64,000 bases of DNA, from positions 1 to 64,000 of the forward strand of contig CAWFZA010000018.1 of assembly GCA_963820095.1 (NCBI GenBank), written 5' to 3'. Made by a program: the position numbers and the translations under genes. The stretch comes from Roseiarcus sp963820095 (lineage in GTDB: Bacteria; Pseudomonadota; Alphaproteobacteria; Rhizobiales; Beijerinckiaceae). Shown here one piece after another: positions 1 to 9,261 of the stretch (position 1 is the first letter of the stretch; each line of letters begins with the position of its first letter). The notes beneath the pieces were generated by a model. It ran no database searches. It was not told where the DNA came from and was given only the letters and a program-made list of their open reading frames with translations.

Positions 1-860
1 GGCGCCGCGCAGGGGCAACATGGATGGCCAGCTGCCCGGCGCATGATGACCGGAGCCCGAGCCCTTCGATCAGTTCGGGCAAAGACGGCAAGGTGCTGGT
101 GCGCTGTCATGCCGGCTGCGACCAGCGTGATCTGATCGCCGTACATCAGGCGCGCGGCCTGTGGCAAAGACCGGGCGGGCTTTGGTTATCGCCTGCAATC
201 CTCGGCGCAGGCTTGCCGAGGATCCCGACGCTGACGCCCTGAAGCGCCGCGCGGCGGCGCTGACGATCTGGCAGGCGTCGCAAGCGGCCCAGGGATCGCC
301 CGTCGGAACCTACCTGCGCTCGCGCGGGCTCGACCTTCCGGTTTCGCCGGTCCTCCGTTCCCATGCCGGCCTGAAACATCCCTTGGGTGGCGTCTGGTCC
401 GCGATGGTGGCGCTCGTGACGCACGGCGCCACAGGATCGCGCCATCGCCGTTCACCGCACCTTTCTCGCCCGCGATGGCGGCGGCAAGGCGCCAGTCGAT
501 CCGGCGAAGATGATGCTCGGGCCATGTCGAGGCGGTGCAGTCCGCCTCGGCGAGCCCGGCGCCGTGCTGATGGTCGGCGAAGGAATCGAGACCTGCCTTG
601 CGGCCATGCAGGCGACGGGAAACGCCGCCTGGGCGGCGCTTTCAACCTCGGGCCTTCGCTCGCTCGATCTGCCGCGCGATATTCGCGACGTGATCGTCCT
701 CGCCGATGGCGACGAACCCGGCGAGGCGGCAGCGAAGGAATGTGCGCAACGCTGGACGCGCGAAGGGCGGCGCGTTCGGATCGCCCGCCCGCCTCAAGGC
801 ATGGATTTCAACGATCTGCTCAGGGCCCCCGCCCCCTTTTTTACGGAGCGCGCGCGATGA
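1..860 (+). pseudogene. CHC2/toprim primase-like protein of a mobile element, 5' end outside window, frameshifted
   Basis: This is a primase-type protein of the kind found on plasmids and integrative elements, expected to act in element DNA replication. The frame is open to the left edge. A zinc-finger-like stretch (CPAHDD, then RCHAGC) lies at about 30-120. A linker follows in another frame at about 165-430, and a toprim domain in the first frame again at about 450-860, with the glutamate in VGEGIETCLAA and the aspartates in VLADGDEPGEAA. Two frame changes, near 150-170 and 425-445, break it. The stop overlaps the start of the ATPase gene (ATGA, 857-860), so the two were translationally coupled. 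Domain identity is from motifs. Whether the frameshifts are decay or base-calling errors cannot be told here. Confidence 0.75.
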
Positions 861-2782
861 ACCCCGACGCCATCCTTGAACTCGATCAATTGATCGCCGA
901 CGCCATCGACGGCGCCGAGGAGATTCCCGATCCGCTGGCCAGATTGGCCGAGAAGACGGCGAACGATCCGGGCGTGCCCTTCATGCCCGAAACGCTGGAA
1001 GCGCTTGCGGCTCTCAAGTCTGACCACCGCGCCGCCTTCGAGACGCTGCGCTCGCAACTGAAGAAAGCCGGTTGCGGGGTGACGGCGCTTGATGACGCCA
1101 TCGCGGAGGAAAGCGGCGATACAGGCGGGCGCGGGCCGACGCAGGCCGATATCCTGATTGGCCTCGCCCAAACCGCCGAACTGTTCCACACAGCGGACGG
1201 CGCCGGCTTCGCCGACCTCGACATCAGCGGCCATCGCGAAACATGGCCGATCCGCGCCAAGGGCTTTCGCCGCTGGCTCGCCCGCTGCTTTTTCGAGGAG
1301 ACGGGCGGCGCACCAAGTTCGGAAGCCCTACAATCGGCGCTGAACGTGATCGAAGCCAAGGCGCATTTCGATGCGCCGGAACGGCAGGTCCATATCCGCG
1401 TCGGCGGGCTCGACGGGCGGCTCTATCTCGACCTCGGCGATGAAACATGGCGCGCCGTGGAGATCGACGGCACCGGCTGGCGCGTCATCGACCACCCGCC
1501 CGTTCGCTTTCGCCGCGCGTCCGGCATGAAGCCGATGCCAATCCCGGTGCACGGCGGCTCGATCGAAACCTTGCGGTCGTTCCTCAACGTCCACACCCAC
1601 GCCGATTTCGTTCTGGTGGTCGCGTGGGCGCTTGCGTGCCTTCGGAATTGTGGTCCCTATCCGGTGATCGTGCTGTCCGGCGAGCAGGGATCGGCGAAGT
1701 CCACTTTCTCGGCGATCCTGCGGGCGTTGCTCGATCCCAACACCGCACCGCTGCGGGCCTTGCCGCGCGAGGATCGTGATCTGTTCATCGCCGCCAGCAA
1801 TGGCCATGTGCTCGCCTTCGATAATGTGTCGGGCCTGCCCGCCTGGATATCGGACACGCTTTGCCGCCTTGGCACCGGCGGTGGCTTCGCGGTGCGCCAG
1901 CTCTATTCCGATCAGGATGAAGTGCTGTTCGACGCCGCCCGGCCGGTGATTCTGAACGGGATCGAGGACATAGTGACGCGGCCCGACCTCGCCGATCGCG
2001 CCGTGTTCCTCACGCTCGAACCGATCCCCGAGGACCGCCGCCGCCCGGAACAGGAATTGTGGGCCGCGTTCGAAGCCGCACGCCCGCGTATCCTCGGCGT
2101 GCTGCTCCACGCGGTGGCGAAGGGCCTCGCCGAGTTGCCGCGCACGAAGCTCGACAAGCTGCCCCGCATGGCGGACTTCGCCTTGTGGGCGACGGCCTGC
2201 GAAACCGGGCTCTGGCCCTCGGGCACGTTCTGGTCGGCCTATGTCGGCAACCGTGACGAGGCGGTGGAAGGCGTGATCGACGCCGATCCGATCGCCGCCG
2301 CCGTGCGCGCCGTGATGACCTCGCGGACGGAGTGGACGGGAACCGCCTCGGAGCTTCTGGGCGCCCTTGCCGAAATGGCGGGCGATCGTATCGTCAAGGC
2401 GAAGACCTGGCCCGATAGCCCTCGGGCTCTGGCGGGCCGGTTGCGCCGGGCGGCGACCTTCCTGCGCAAGATCGGCATCGACATCGGCTTCGAGCGGGAA
2501 GGCCGGGCACGGACCCGCATGATCCGCATCACCACGGCCGGCGAACCCGTTGCGCCGGAAACCCGAGGGGCGCTACCGTCCGCACCGTCCGCACCGTCCG
2601 CACCGCCCGCCGATCGGCCGAACGCCAATTCCGGCAACGGCTGCGCTTCACCGGGCGAGACCGGCGGAACCGTCCGCGCCAGCCCGCTGAAAACCAACAT
2701 CCAGATCGGTGCGGACGGTGCGGACGCAAAGCACCCGCTCCAATCCGCGCCGGAAAATGCGGGATGGAGAGCACGGCTATGA
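857..2782 (+). CDS. Mobile-element ATPase (P-loop, primase/helicase partner)
   Basis: A protein of about 641 residues. The start is the ATG that overlaps the stop of the toprim gene. A P-loop (GEQGSAKST) sits near residue 275, followed by a Walker B-like LAFDNVSG and an arginine-rich sensor region (RPDLADRAVFLTLE). The N-terminal 200 residues contain the segment that recurs in the broken inverted copy at 17.8-18.3 kb. The C-terminus has a low-complexity linker (SAPSAPSAPSAPP) encoded by tandem 9-bp units at about 2577-2610. Such ATPases follow toprim proteins on alphaproteobacterial genomic islands and probably help replicate or maintain the element (inferred). The downstream gene starts at an ATGA overlap, which implies one operon. 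It is the only undamaged gene of this module. Confidence 0.8.
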   Translation: MNPDAILELDQLIADAIDGAEEIPDPLARLAEKTANDPGVPFMPETLEALAALKSDHRAAFETLRSQLKKAGCGVTALDDAIAEESGDTGGRGPTQADILIGLAQTAELFHTADGAGFADLDISGHRETWPIRAKGFRRWLARCFFEETGGAPSSEALQSALNVIEAKAHFDAPERQVHIRVGGLDGRLYLDLGDETWRAVEIDGTGWRVIDHPPVRFRRASGMKPMPIPVHGGSIETLRSFLNVHTHADFVLVVAWALACLRNCGPYPVIVLSGEQGSAKSTFSAILRALLDPNTAPLRALPREDRDLFIAASNGHVLAFDNVSGLPAWISDTLCRLGTGGGFAVRQLYSDQDEVLFDAARPVILNGIEDIVTRPDLADRAVFLTLEPIPEDRRRPEQELWAAFEAARPRILGVLLHAVAKGLAELPRTKLDKLPRMADFALWATACETGLWPSGTFWSAYVGNRDEAVEGVIDADPIAAAVRAVMTSRTEWTGTASELLGALAEMAGDRIVKAKTWPDSPRALAGRLRRAATFLRKIGIDIGFEREGRARTRMIRITTAGEPVAPETRGALPSAPSAPSAPPADRPNANSGNGCASPGETGGTVRASPLKTNIQIGADGADAKHPLQSAPENAGWRARL

Positions 2783-3228
2783 GCACCGTTCAAGCGTTGA
2801 AGGCGGGCCGCGATGCGGGTCTACGGATCCGGATCGACGGTGACGCCCTCGTTCTCGACGCAGACGCCGCGCCGCCTTCAGCTGTGCTGGACCTGCTTTC
2901 GCGTCACAAGGCGGGAGTGCTCGCGCTGTTGCGAAAGGGCGGTGACGGCTGGTCGGGCGAGGACTGGCGGACCTTCTTCGACGAACGGGCTGGCATTGCC
3001 GAGTTCGACGGCGGACTGCCCCGTCACAAAGCCGAGGTCCGCGCGTTCGCCTGCTGCGTTGCCGAATGGCTCAGCCGCAATCCGATGCGCTCGCCGCCCG
3101 GCCGCTGCGTCGGCTGCGGTGGAAGCGAACGCGCCGACGACATGCTGCTGCCGACGGGCTGGTGGACGCGGCCTTCTACCAACGAATGTCGAACCGGTGG
3201 CGCGAGAGCAGAATCGCTGCCAGCGTGA
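2779..3228 (+). pseudogene. Small mobile-element protein (TubC-docking-like N-terminus), 3' end replaced
   Basis: The reading frame starts at the ATG overlapping the ATPase stop (ATGA, 2779-2782). The first 55 residues (LKAGRDAGLRIRIDGDALVL, then LLSRHKAGVLALLR) resemble the TubC N-terminal docking-type fold. A Cys pair (CVGCGGSERADDM) suggests a small zinc site near residue 115. At about 3158 the protein stops resembling its own kind: the DNA becomes serine-recombinase coding sequence in another frame, and this frame simply runs on to a chance stop at 3228. A fragment with the motif HAWLHPDW near 8.1 kb could be its lost 3' end. It was probably cotranscribed with the ATPase. Function unknown. 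Confidence 0.5.
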
Positions 3229-3567
3229 GATCGAACCGCACCAGAACGCCGACAAAAATCCTATCTGGACGAAGGAGTCGCGCTTCTCGACCTCGCCCGG
3301 AACGCCCGAAGGCTGTTCGCAAAGCAGGAACCACGGGAAAAACGCCGCCTGCTCAGCTTGGTGCTATCGAACTGCACTTGGGAGGATGGCGAAGTCGTCG
3401 CCACTCTCCGCCAACTCTTTGACATGCTTGTGGAAACCGTGACTGCCGCTGCGCACGTTAGGACGGGCGAGACCGCTAAGCCGTCGAAAAGTGAGATTTG
3501 GCTGCCCTTCTTGAAGAGATCGAACCATGTGCACCGCTCCGAGTTCCGATTTCCTGCAGGCTCTTGA
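3158..3567 (+). pseudogene. Large serine recombinase, C-terminal remnant
   Basis: Only the last ~125 residues survive, read with small frame corrections: VDAAFYQRMSNRW, then a helical Cys/Arg-rich stretch, LARNARRLFAKQEPREKRRL, LSNCTWEDGEV and finally AKPSKSEIWLPF. This order is typical of the C-terminus of recombinases carried by alphaproteobacterial islands (family knowledge). The catalytic serine domain is absent because the 5' part is replaced by the TubC-like gene at about 3158. Its last coding bases (3464-3504) recur exactly, inverted, against the 3' end of tRNA-Gln at 28.75 kb, so the recombinase tail and the attachment site are linked. Confidence 0.7.
3464..3504. repeat. 41-bp inverted repeat shared with tRNA-Gln 3' flank (left copy)
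   Basis: These 41 bases are the exact reverse complement of 28747-28787. Here they encode the end of the serine recombinase (TGETAKPSKSEIWL region); there they begin in the last bases of tRNA-Gln. The match ends on both sides by mismatch. It probably marks the attachment region of the element whose recombinase is broken here. Confidence 0.85.
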
Positions 3568-3604
3568 GGGAGTTTCCGCCCTTCGGGTGACGGCCTAATT
3601 GTTA

Positions 3605-3725
3605 GCTCGCGCGCAGGAGACGGCCGGAGTCGACGTTAAGCAGACATTCCGGACCCTTGCCTTGGACGTCGCAGTTGGGCGGAAAGCGCATTTACAGGGG
3701 CCTGTTCAGGAACGACCGAAGTTCG
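3605..3725. repeat. Dispersed intergenic repeat, copy 1
   Basis: Non-coding stretch with the core GGCTGGAGTCGACGTGAAGC-like motif (here GGCCGGAGTCGACGTTAAGC), then CCTTGGACGTC, TTGGGCGGA and AACGACCGAAGTTCG. The same motifs occur in the same order at 7500-7650, and the core also at about 10.85 and 15.85 kb. Short chance frames cross it but none looks like a protein. Confidence 0.6.
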
Positions 3726-3764
3726 GACGAAAGCCGTCATTCCGTCGCGAGCACAACACAGCCC

Positions 3765-5176
3765 TCATCCCCCTTTGCGACGTTCCGGCTCCCGGCCGGA
3801 ATGCCCGCGATCCGATCCGACGCCCGAACTGCCCCCCGGCCGGAACGGCCTGTCATCTTTCAGGCTATCAAGCAGACGTGCCGCCTGGGGCTTAAGGGCG
3901 TCGCAGGTGACCGCGGTGGCGAAGCGCCTTGCGTCGACGAGATCGGGCATCGCACGGAGGCGGTTGAGCTCTGCCGTCTCTTTGCGGCAGGCAGCAGGAT
4001 CGCTCCCGTTGGGGGTTGGCGCAGCGGACGCGGTGCCCTCATGTGCCCCCGCCTTATTCCGCGGGGCCGCCGAACCCAGCGTTTCTGGCGCGACATCAAG
4101 GCTTTCCATGAGCAGGCGGACCTGGGGCCGCATGCCTTCGCACTTGAGGTCCCGCCAGAACCGCCCGGCCGCCTCTGTCGGATGGCCCCTTCCGCAGGCG
4201 ATCAAGCGCAGCGCGCTCGCTCACGCAGTCCTCGGTGAGCAAACTGCTTGAGGAAAGAGACGAACTCGCCGGGGCCGTTGGCGCGGACGCGAGGGAGCCC
4301 GAACTCTGCAACAGACGCTGAAGTTGCGGCCGCAACTTCTCGCAGCCGAGTTCGCTCGCGAAACGTTGAGCCTCCTCCCCCGAAGGGCTCAAGCGCAGCT
4401 GCGCGAGACGGTTCTCATCGCGCTTGCAGGTCTCGTCGGAGTGAAGAGCTTCGCAACGTCGGCGCCGGCGACGGGCGGGGCTGGACCCGCGGCCTCGTTC
4501 CCAGCTTGCGTGTCCGGAGGCGCGGCAGTCGACACATCCGCCGCCGCGGGTGGGGCGCCAAGCTCTCCGTTAGACTGACGACCTGCGGCAGCAACTTCTT
4601 ACAGCCCAGTTCGTTGGCGAAGCGTACCAGCTCGTCGCTGGAGGGGTGGCTGCGAAGCTGCTCGAGATTCTCTCTGTCGCGCTGGCAGATCTCGTCCGGA
4701 GTGAGCGATGCGAGTTCAGTTCCTGCCGCAGCAACCGTCTCGGCAACAGGCGCGGGGCCCGCCGCCTCGTTCATTGGCTTCGCATCTTGAGACGCTTTGG
4801 TCGAGACCGCCGTTGTAGCCATGGCGGGAACCGCATCTTGGAGCGGGGGTGAGGCAAGAAGAGCGGTCTCGCTCGGGGCTCTCACATCCGGGGACGCGCT
4901 ACTGGAAGCTTCCAGATTGCCCGGCGCGGGAGCCTTACCGGCGAGAAACACTCGCTCGACTTTCGCCGTCTCGAGCGCGAGCTTGGCGACCTGTTCATCG
5001 ACGGACGCTGGTGACGCTGGCGTGGTCGCCGGCGCAAGCTCGACGGGGGCGACGGCCGCTTCCCGCTCAGTGGGTATGGGAGGCCTGTCTTCGGGGCTCA
5101 GCGGCCCGAGGACGATATAAGCGCCCATCACAACCCCTAAGGCCAGGGCAATAACGTACATGACAAGCCTGCGCAT
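3765..5176 (-). pseudogene. Membrane-anchored protein with four C-X27-C repeats, frameshifted
   Basis: The N-terminus has one transmembrane helix (MRRLVMYVIALALGVVMGAY) followed by a long Ala/Pro/Thr/Ser-rich spacer. Four repeats follow, each with a Cys, 27 residues, a second Cys and then LxPQ. Recognisable pieces are ICQRDRENLEQLR with ELGCKKLLPQ, CKRDENRLAQLR with ELGCEKLRPQ, CVSERAALDRLR with LKCEGMRPQ, and CRKETAELNRLR with VTCDALKPQ. The repeats lie in three frames, so at least two or three indels break the gene; removing one C in a CCC run restores the 27-residue spacing of repeat 3. The start could also be the GTG at 5206, and neither has a good ribosome site. It follows the SUMF1 gene by 71 bases on the same strand. 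Repeats of this type occur in Rhizobiales proteins of unknown function. Confidence 0.65.
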
Positions 5177-5247
5177 GCGACCACTCGCCCGCTCGCTACG
5201 CCCCACAACCCGGGATAACGTATCCTTTCACACCGGCATGCTGTCAG

Positions 5248-6102
5248 TCAATCCAAGTCCCGCGCCACCCGAAAGCCGTTAGCGTAGTACCGAACGTCCT
5301 GATCGTAGCGAAAGCGCGCCGAGGAGCGTACGGCGGTCGCCTTGTCCGCGAACGACCCTCCCCGGAGAACGCGAAGCGAGCAGTCGCCGTTCGCCCAGGC
5401 CGATCCGTCGTTCGGCGCGCCGCGGTACGTCGGGTTCCAACAGTCCTCGACCCACTCGGCCGCGTTCCCCGCGGTGTCGTACAATCCGAAGGCGTTCGGC
5501 CGGAACGAGCCAACGGGCGCGGTCCTGGCGTCTGGCTCCCCCCGCATTCCGCGCACTGGGCGTGTCCCGGCGCCGACGTCCTTTCCCCACCAGTAAGGAG
5601 TTGTCGACCCGCCTCGAGCCGCATATTCCCACTCCGCCTCGCTCGGCAGCCGATAGGGCTTTCCGGTCGTCTTTGAGAGCCATGCGACGAACTGCTTGGC
5701 GTCGTCCCAACTGACATTCGTCACCGGGCGATCTCCCCGCCCCCAACCCTGATCCGGCGGACTAAACTTGCAACCGGACTGGGCGACGCAGCGGTCCCAT
5801 TCGGCGAACGTCACATCGCGGCGGCCCATCGCGAAGTTCTTGCCGATGCTGACGTGGTGGACAGGCTGCTCTGTCGGCTTTGCGTTCGAACCCATTTCGA
5901 ATTCGCCCGAAGGCACGATGACGAGCTCCGGGCAGTCCGAGCAGTCGCGAAACAGTTCTCCGGGAAGACGCTCCGCGTCGGATCCCACGGCCCATGACGA
6001 TCCCGCCGCGCAGAACAGCAATGCGAAGGCGACGATCGCCGCTGCAGCACACGCCAAACGCCCCATGCGCCAGCCCCGCGTGATGCGTGATCTCCACGAC
6101 AT
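5248..6102 (-). CDS. Secreted SUMF1/FGE-fold protein
   Basis: 284 residues. A hydrophobic N-terminus (LACAAAAIVAFALLFCAAG) acts as signal peptide, followed by a complete formylglycine-generating-enzyme fold. Motifs are VIVPSGEFEMGS, VTNVSWDDAKQFVAWLS, YRLPSEAEWEYAARGG, GLYDTAGNAAEWVED and RVLRGGSFAD. The C-terminal cysteine pair used by true formylglycine-generating enzymes is absent from the RGGSFAD-to-ARFRYD region, so sulfatase activation is unlikely. Periplasmic binding or scaffolding is more likely (inferred). The start at 6102 precedes the arginine-rich n-region; a second ATG 12 codons later would also give a signal peptide. The repeat-protein gene follows on the same strand, and the DUF4399 gene diverges from the other side. 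Confidence 0.85.
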   Translation of the reverse strand: MSWRSRITRGWRMGRLACAAAAIVAFALLFCAAGSSWAVGSDAERLPGELFRDCSDCPELVIVPSGEFEMGSNAKPTEQPVHHVSIGKNFAMGRRDVTFAEWDRCVAQSGCKFSPPDQGWGRGDRPVTNVSWDDAKQFVAWLSKTTGKPYRLPSEAEWEYAARGGSTTPYWWGKDVGAGTRPVRGMRGEPDARTAPVGSFRPNAFGLYDTAGNAAEWVEDCWNPTYRGAPNDGSAWANGDCSLRVLRGGSFADKATAVRSSARFRYDQDVRYYANGFRVARDLD

Positions 6103-6282
6103 GCGTCAAGCGATGTCAGCGCGATAGCATGTGGCATACCCTCAACAAGAAGCGAGAGGAATGGGTGGGCGCTTCAGAACGGTTACATCGCCTCGCGCTG
6201 ATTACAATCGCGACGGGTCGGGCATGCACTAGTCGTCTCAAGGATGCGTGGGCTTGCAAGGACGCGCTGGCCGGGGATCGCC

Positions 6283-7220
6283 ATGAAGCTCAATGCGCTT
6301 GCGACGATCGCGCTGTTCGGCGGCCTTGTTTTCGCCTCATCCTCCTATTCTCAGCCCGCCGAGACAGGAGGCCCAACTCCGTCGCCTCCGGGCGCGAAGG
6401 CCGAGTTCCTCGATCTCAAAGACGGCGCCGTAATTGGTCCCAAGACCACGATCCATTTCGGGCTCCACGGAATGGGGGTCGCGCCGGCCGGAACGAAGAA
6501 GCGCCAACACCGGACATTTTCATCTCCTTATCGACACGGATCTGCCGCCCTGGACAAGCCGATCCCGAACGACGAAAACGATCTGCATTTCGGCGCAGGA
6601 CAGACGGAAGTCGAACTCACGCTGCCGCCGGGTCCGCACACGCTGCAGTTGCTTTTCGGCGACGCGGACCACATCCCTCACACGCCGCCCGTCTACTCGG
6701 ACAGGATTCACGTGACGGCCGTGGAATCCTTGCCGCGCCGGTGCGGCGGCGCAGACCCTCGGCGCCGGGGACTCGCCATCCCTCGCCGCCCGGCGCGCAC
6801 GTGTACATCATCTCGCCCGTGAACGGCTCCTACGTGTCGAACACTTTCACGGTTCGGTTTGGACTTGAGAAGATGGGCGTCGCGCCGGCCGGGATCGATA
6901 AGCCGAACACCGGCCATCACCATCTCCTGGTCGACGCGCCGCTGCCGCCGTTGGACAAGCCAATCCCGAACGACGAAAACCATTTGCATTTCGGCGCGGG
7001 CCAGACCGAGACCACGCTCACCTTGCCGACGGGCAAGCACACCCTGCAGCTTTTGCTGGGCGACACCGCCCACCTGCCGCACGAGCCGCCGGTCTATTCA
7101 GATCCGATCGTTGTCTATGTTGGCATGTCGCCGCCCCCGCCGCGCCCGCCGCCTCCGCCGCGCCCGGTTCGGCATCATCACGGATACCATTATCATCAAA
7201 CCGCCTCTCGCCGGCCGTAG
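6283..7220 (+). pseudogene. Exported protein with two DUF4399 domains, frameshifted
   Basis: Starts at ATG 6283 with a signal peptide (MKLNALATIALFGGLVFASS). Two tandem DUF4399 copies follow. Each has HGMGVAPAG or EKMGVAPAG, the (H)LLID/LLVD strand, LDKPIPNDEN, LHFGAGQTE, LTLP and HTLQLL, and each ends in PPVYSD. The C-terminus is Pro-rich then His-rich (VRHHHGYHYHQ), a possible metal-binding tail. The frame leaves between about 6503 and 6550 and returns, then shifts once more near 6725, giving three indels. DUF4399 proteins are small periplasmic proteins of unknown role. The duplicated domain is the notable point. It diverges from the SUMF1 gene. Confidence 0.75.
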
Positions 7221-7299
7221 CGGATGGCGTCGCTTGTCCACGAGCCTCATCGCGCTCGGAAACGGGCTGCGAGGCGGCTAAGCGACATCGACTTGACCG

Positions 7300-7461
7300 C
7301 CCACTGGGTGGCGAAGCGCACCGCGCTCCAACACCGTGTTCGAAAACTACGACGCGATCGTCGACGCCGCATGCGCCGCCTGGCGAAAGCTCATCGCTCA
7401 ACCCGAAACGATCACATCCATCGGAACGCGCGACTGGGCTCACGTCGGTCGCCCGCTATGA
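7300..7461 (+). pseudogene. IS630-family transposase, C-terminal remnant
   Basis: About 45 codons from 7327 read NTVFENYDAIVDAACAAW, RKLIAQPETITSIGTRDW and AHVGRPL to the TGA at 7459. This is the usual C-terminus of IS630 transposases. Nothing of the DDE core is present upstream, and no inverted repeats are evident. It is a fragment left in the decayed region. Confidence 0.7.
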
Positions 7462-7499
7462 CCTTTGGTATTAGGGCCGAATTGACCCGTTCGCCACAC

Positions 7500-7650
7500 C
7501 ATCGGCGAATGTCCGCAATTTGCGCACAGCGGCCGGCTGGAGTCGACGTGAAGCGGACGTAGCGGACCGCGGCCTTGGACGCCTCACTTGGGCGGATAGC
7601 GCCCCTGCCGAGCCTCGGGAACGACCGCAGTTCGCGCCAACGCGGCGCAA
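7500..7650. repeat. Dispersed intergenic repeat, copy 2
   Basis: Contains CGAATGTCCGCAATTTGCGC, GGCTGGAGTCGACGTGAAGC, GGCCTTGGACGCCTCACTTG and GGGAACGACCGCAGTTCGCG, in the same order as the copy at 3605-3725. The 5' half matches the copies at 10.8 and 15.8 kb. No gene is seen between 7461 and about 7900 apart from this repeat. Confidence 0.65.
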
Positions 7651-7999
7651 GTGCGCAGGTTGAGCTTTAACCGTAGTGTTCAAGCCAGTCGGAGTAGAGG
7701 TCGCGGCTTGGTCGAGTGCGCGGCCGGCGCGGAAATGCTGGGCCTAAACGATCGCCCTACGCTGGGACGCCAAGTTGCGCCGCTCCATAACGTGACGCGG
7801 GGCCGCTGCCCCTGCTGTGACCAGCCGCTGGCGGCCTCTGTCGGAGCGGGCCAAGCCACACAGCTGAAGTCGCTGAACCCGGCGGATCAGCGGAATGATG
7901 CGTATGGCTTGCTTTGGCAGATGTTTGGCGCGCCAAACTCGGCCAAACAAGCAAATCAAGTGGTAGCGGACGCTTGCGCTGCGGGGCCCGTGCGAGCAG

Positions 8000-8225
8000 T
8001 GCAGCGGTCAGAGCGCAGAGGAGGAGGACCTTCTCAACGTGATTGAAGTCTGCTCACTCCGGTCAGTTGGGTCTGCTTGGTGTGGCAAGTCCCAGCCGCT
8101 GGACGGAACCCTACTGCCGGTCGTCGGCGCCGGCCATGCATGGCTGCATCCCGACTGGTCGGCGCCATCGCGCGAAGACCGGCTCAAGGCCGCCATCGAT
8201 ACGCTGGCAGCTGTAGGGATCCGCG
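8000..8225 (+). pseudogene. Possible 3' fragment of the TubC-like small gene
   Basis: The stretch 8100-8225 reads LLPVVGAGHAWLHPDW and then LKAAIDTLAAVGI. In related small mobile-element proteins a motif like LLPxGxGHxWLH follows the Cys pair (from memory of the family), so this may be the missing tail of the gene cut at about 3158. A CEQC pair can be read just upstream in another frame. It ends abruptly inside the LuxR-type gene on the other strand at about 8219. Tentative. Confidence 0.3.
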
Positions 8226-8947
8226 CTCTCATGGCGAGGTCTGTCCTATTCTTCGCCTTCATTTTCTTCATGAGGTTGCGCACGTGGACCTTCACCGTGC
8301 TTTCACACATGTTCAATTCGTAGGCGATGACTTTGTTCGACTTGCCTTGCTGAAGCGCTCGAATGACGGCCCCTTCACGAGCTGTTACGCCACCGGACGA
8401 CCGAGCAAGCTGGCGAGGCCGGTACGCTAGGTCCTGTCGCAAGCACACAGTCCATCGGCACATAGGTCCCGCCCGCCAAGACAAAGCGAACCGCCTCGAC
8501 TGCGATGTCAAATTCCAACGTGCAGGGAATGTATCCCTTCGCGCCATGACGAATGGCGGTTCGCGCCAGGTCTACGTCATTCTGTTGAGCAAGAACGACG
8601 ACCGGGACATTCGGAACCAGTTCCGACAAGGCGTTCAGCACGTTCGTGTTCCCCTCGTTGCTGGCTTCCATCCAGGAGACGATCACGATTGCAGCCGAGG
8701 CGGCTTTTAGCCCGAGCTCTAGTTCAGACAGCGTCGAACACGTGAGGATCGGTAAAGAGAACGCTGATTGCATGCCGCGACGGATGCATTCCTGCAAGAA
8801 TATGCGGCTTTCCATCACCGCAATAAACCCATCAACTTTTGGACTGCCGCCCCGCTCGCGCTCTCGGGTGAGCCGACCCGTTTGTAAAAGTGGCCTCTCT
8901 GCTTGTGCCTCGATAGTCGAAATCCAAGTCCCTACATCGTCACCCAT
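8219..8947 (-). pseudogene. NarL/LuxR-type response regulator, frameshifted
   Basis: The first ~165 residues, from ATG 8947, resemble a degenerate receiver domain (FIAVMESRIFLQECI, VVVLAQQNDVDLARTAIRHG, AKGYIP). After a shift near 8410-8440 a clear LuxR helix-turn-helix follows: VTAREGAVIRALQQGKSNKV, then AYELNMCESTVKVHVRNLM. The receiver does not show the normal phosphorylated aspartate pattern (VIVSWMEAS at that strand), so control without phosphorylation is possible. The 3' end is cut at about 8219 by a junction with unrelated sequence. No partner kinase is nearby; the region upstream to 9250 has no gene I can support. Confidence 0.7.
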
Positions 8948-9261
8948 GACCGGACATTTCCCTATCCGCGACTAACGAACTTTACGTGCTAAATTCAACT
9001 TAGCAGTTGGTAGAATTGACTTTTTTGACACGCCATCACGATGCGGCCTCGTCGATCCCCACAACCGTTTGATTGTATCATATTTTGCGGGACGGTTTTG
9101 TAAAGCGGAAACCGGCGACCCGACCAAGGGCGACCAAAAGGAGTATCCAACTACGTCTTTGGAGGTACTGCAACCGGCAACAACACACGCGAAGCTGGCG
9201 CAAGTAGTTGGCATAGCGACCGGAGTTGGGAGATGCCGTATGAATTCGGTGTCGCCGGCGC

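Noticed and set aside
5248..6102. True formylglycine-generating (sulfatase-activating) enzyme
   Set aside because: The conserved C-terminal cysteine pair is missing, and no sulfatase gene is nearby.
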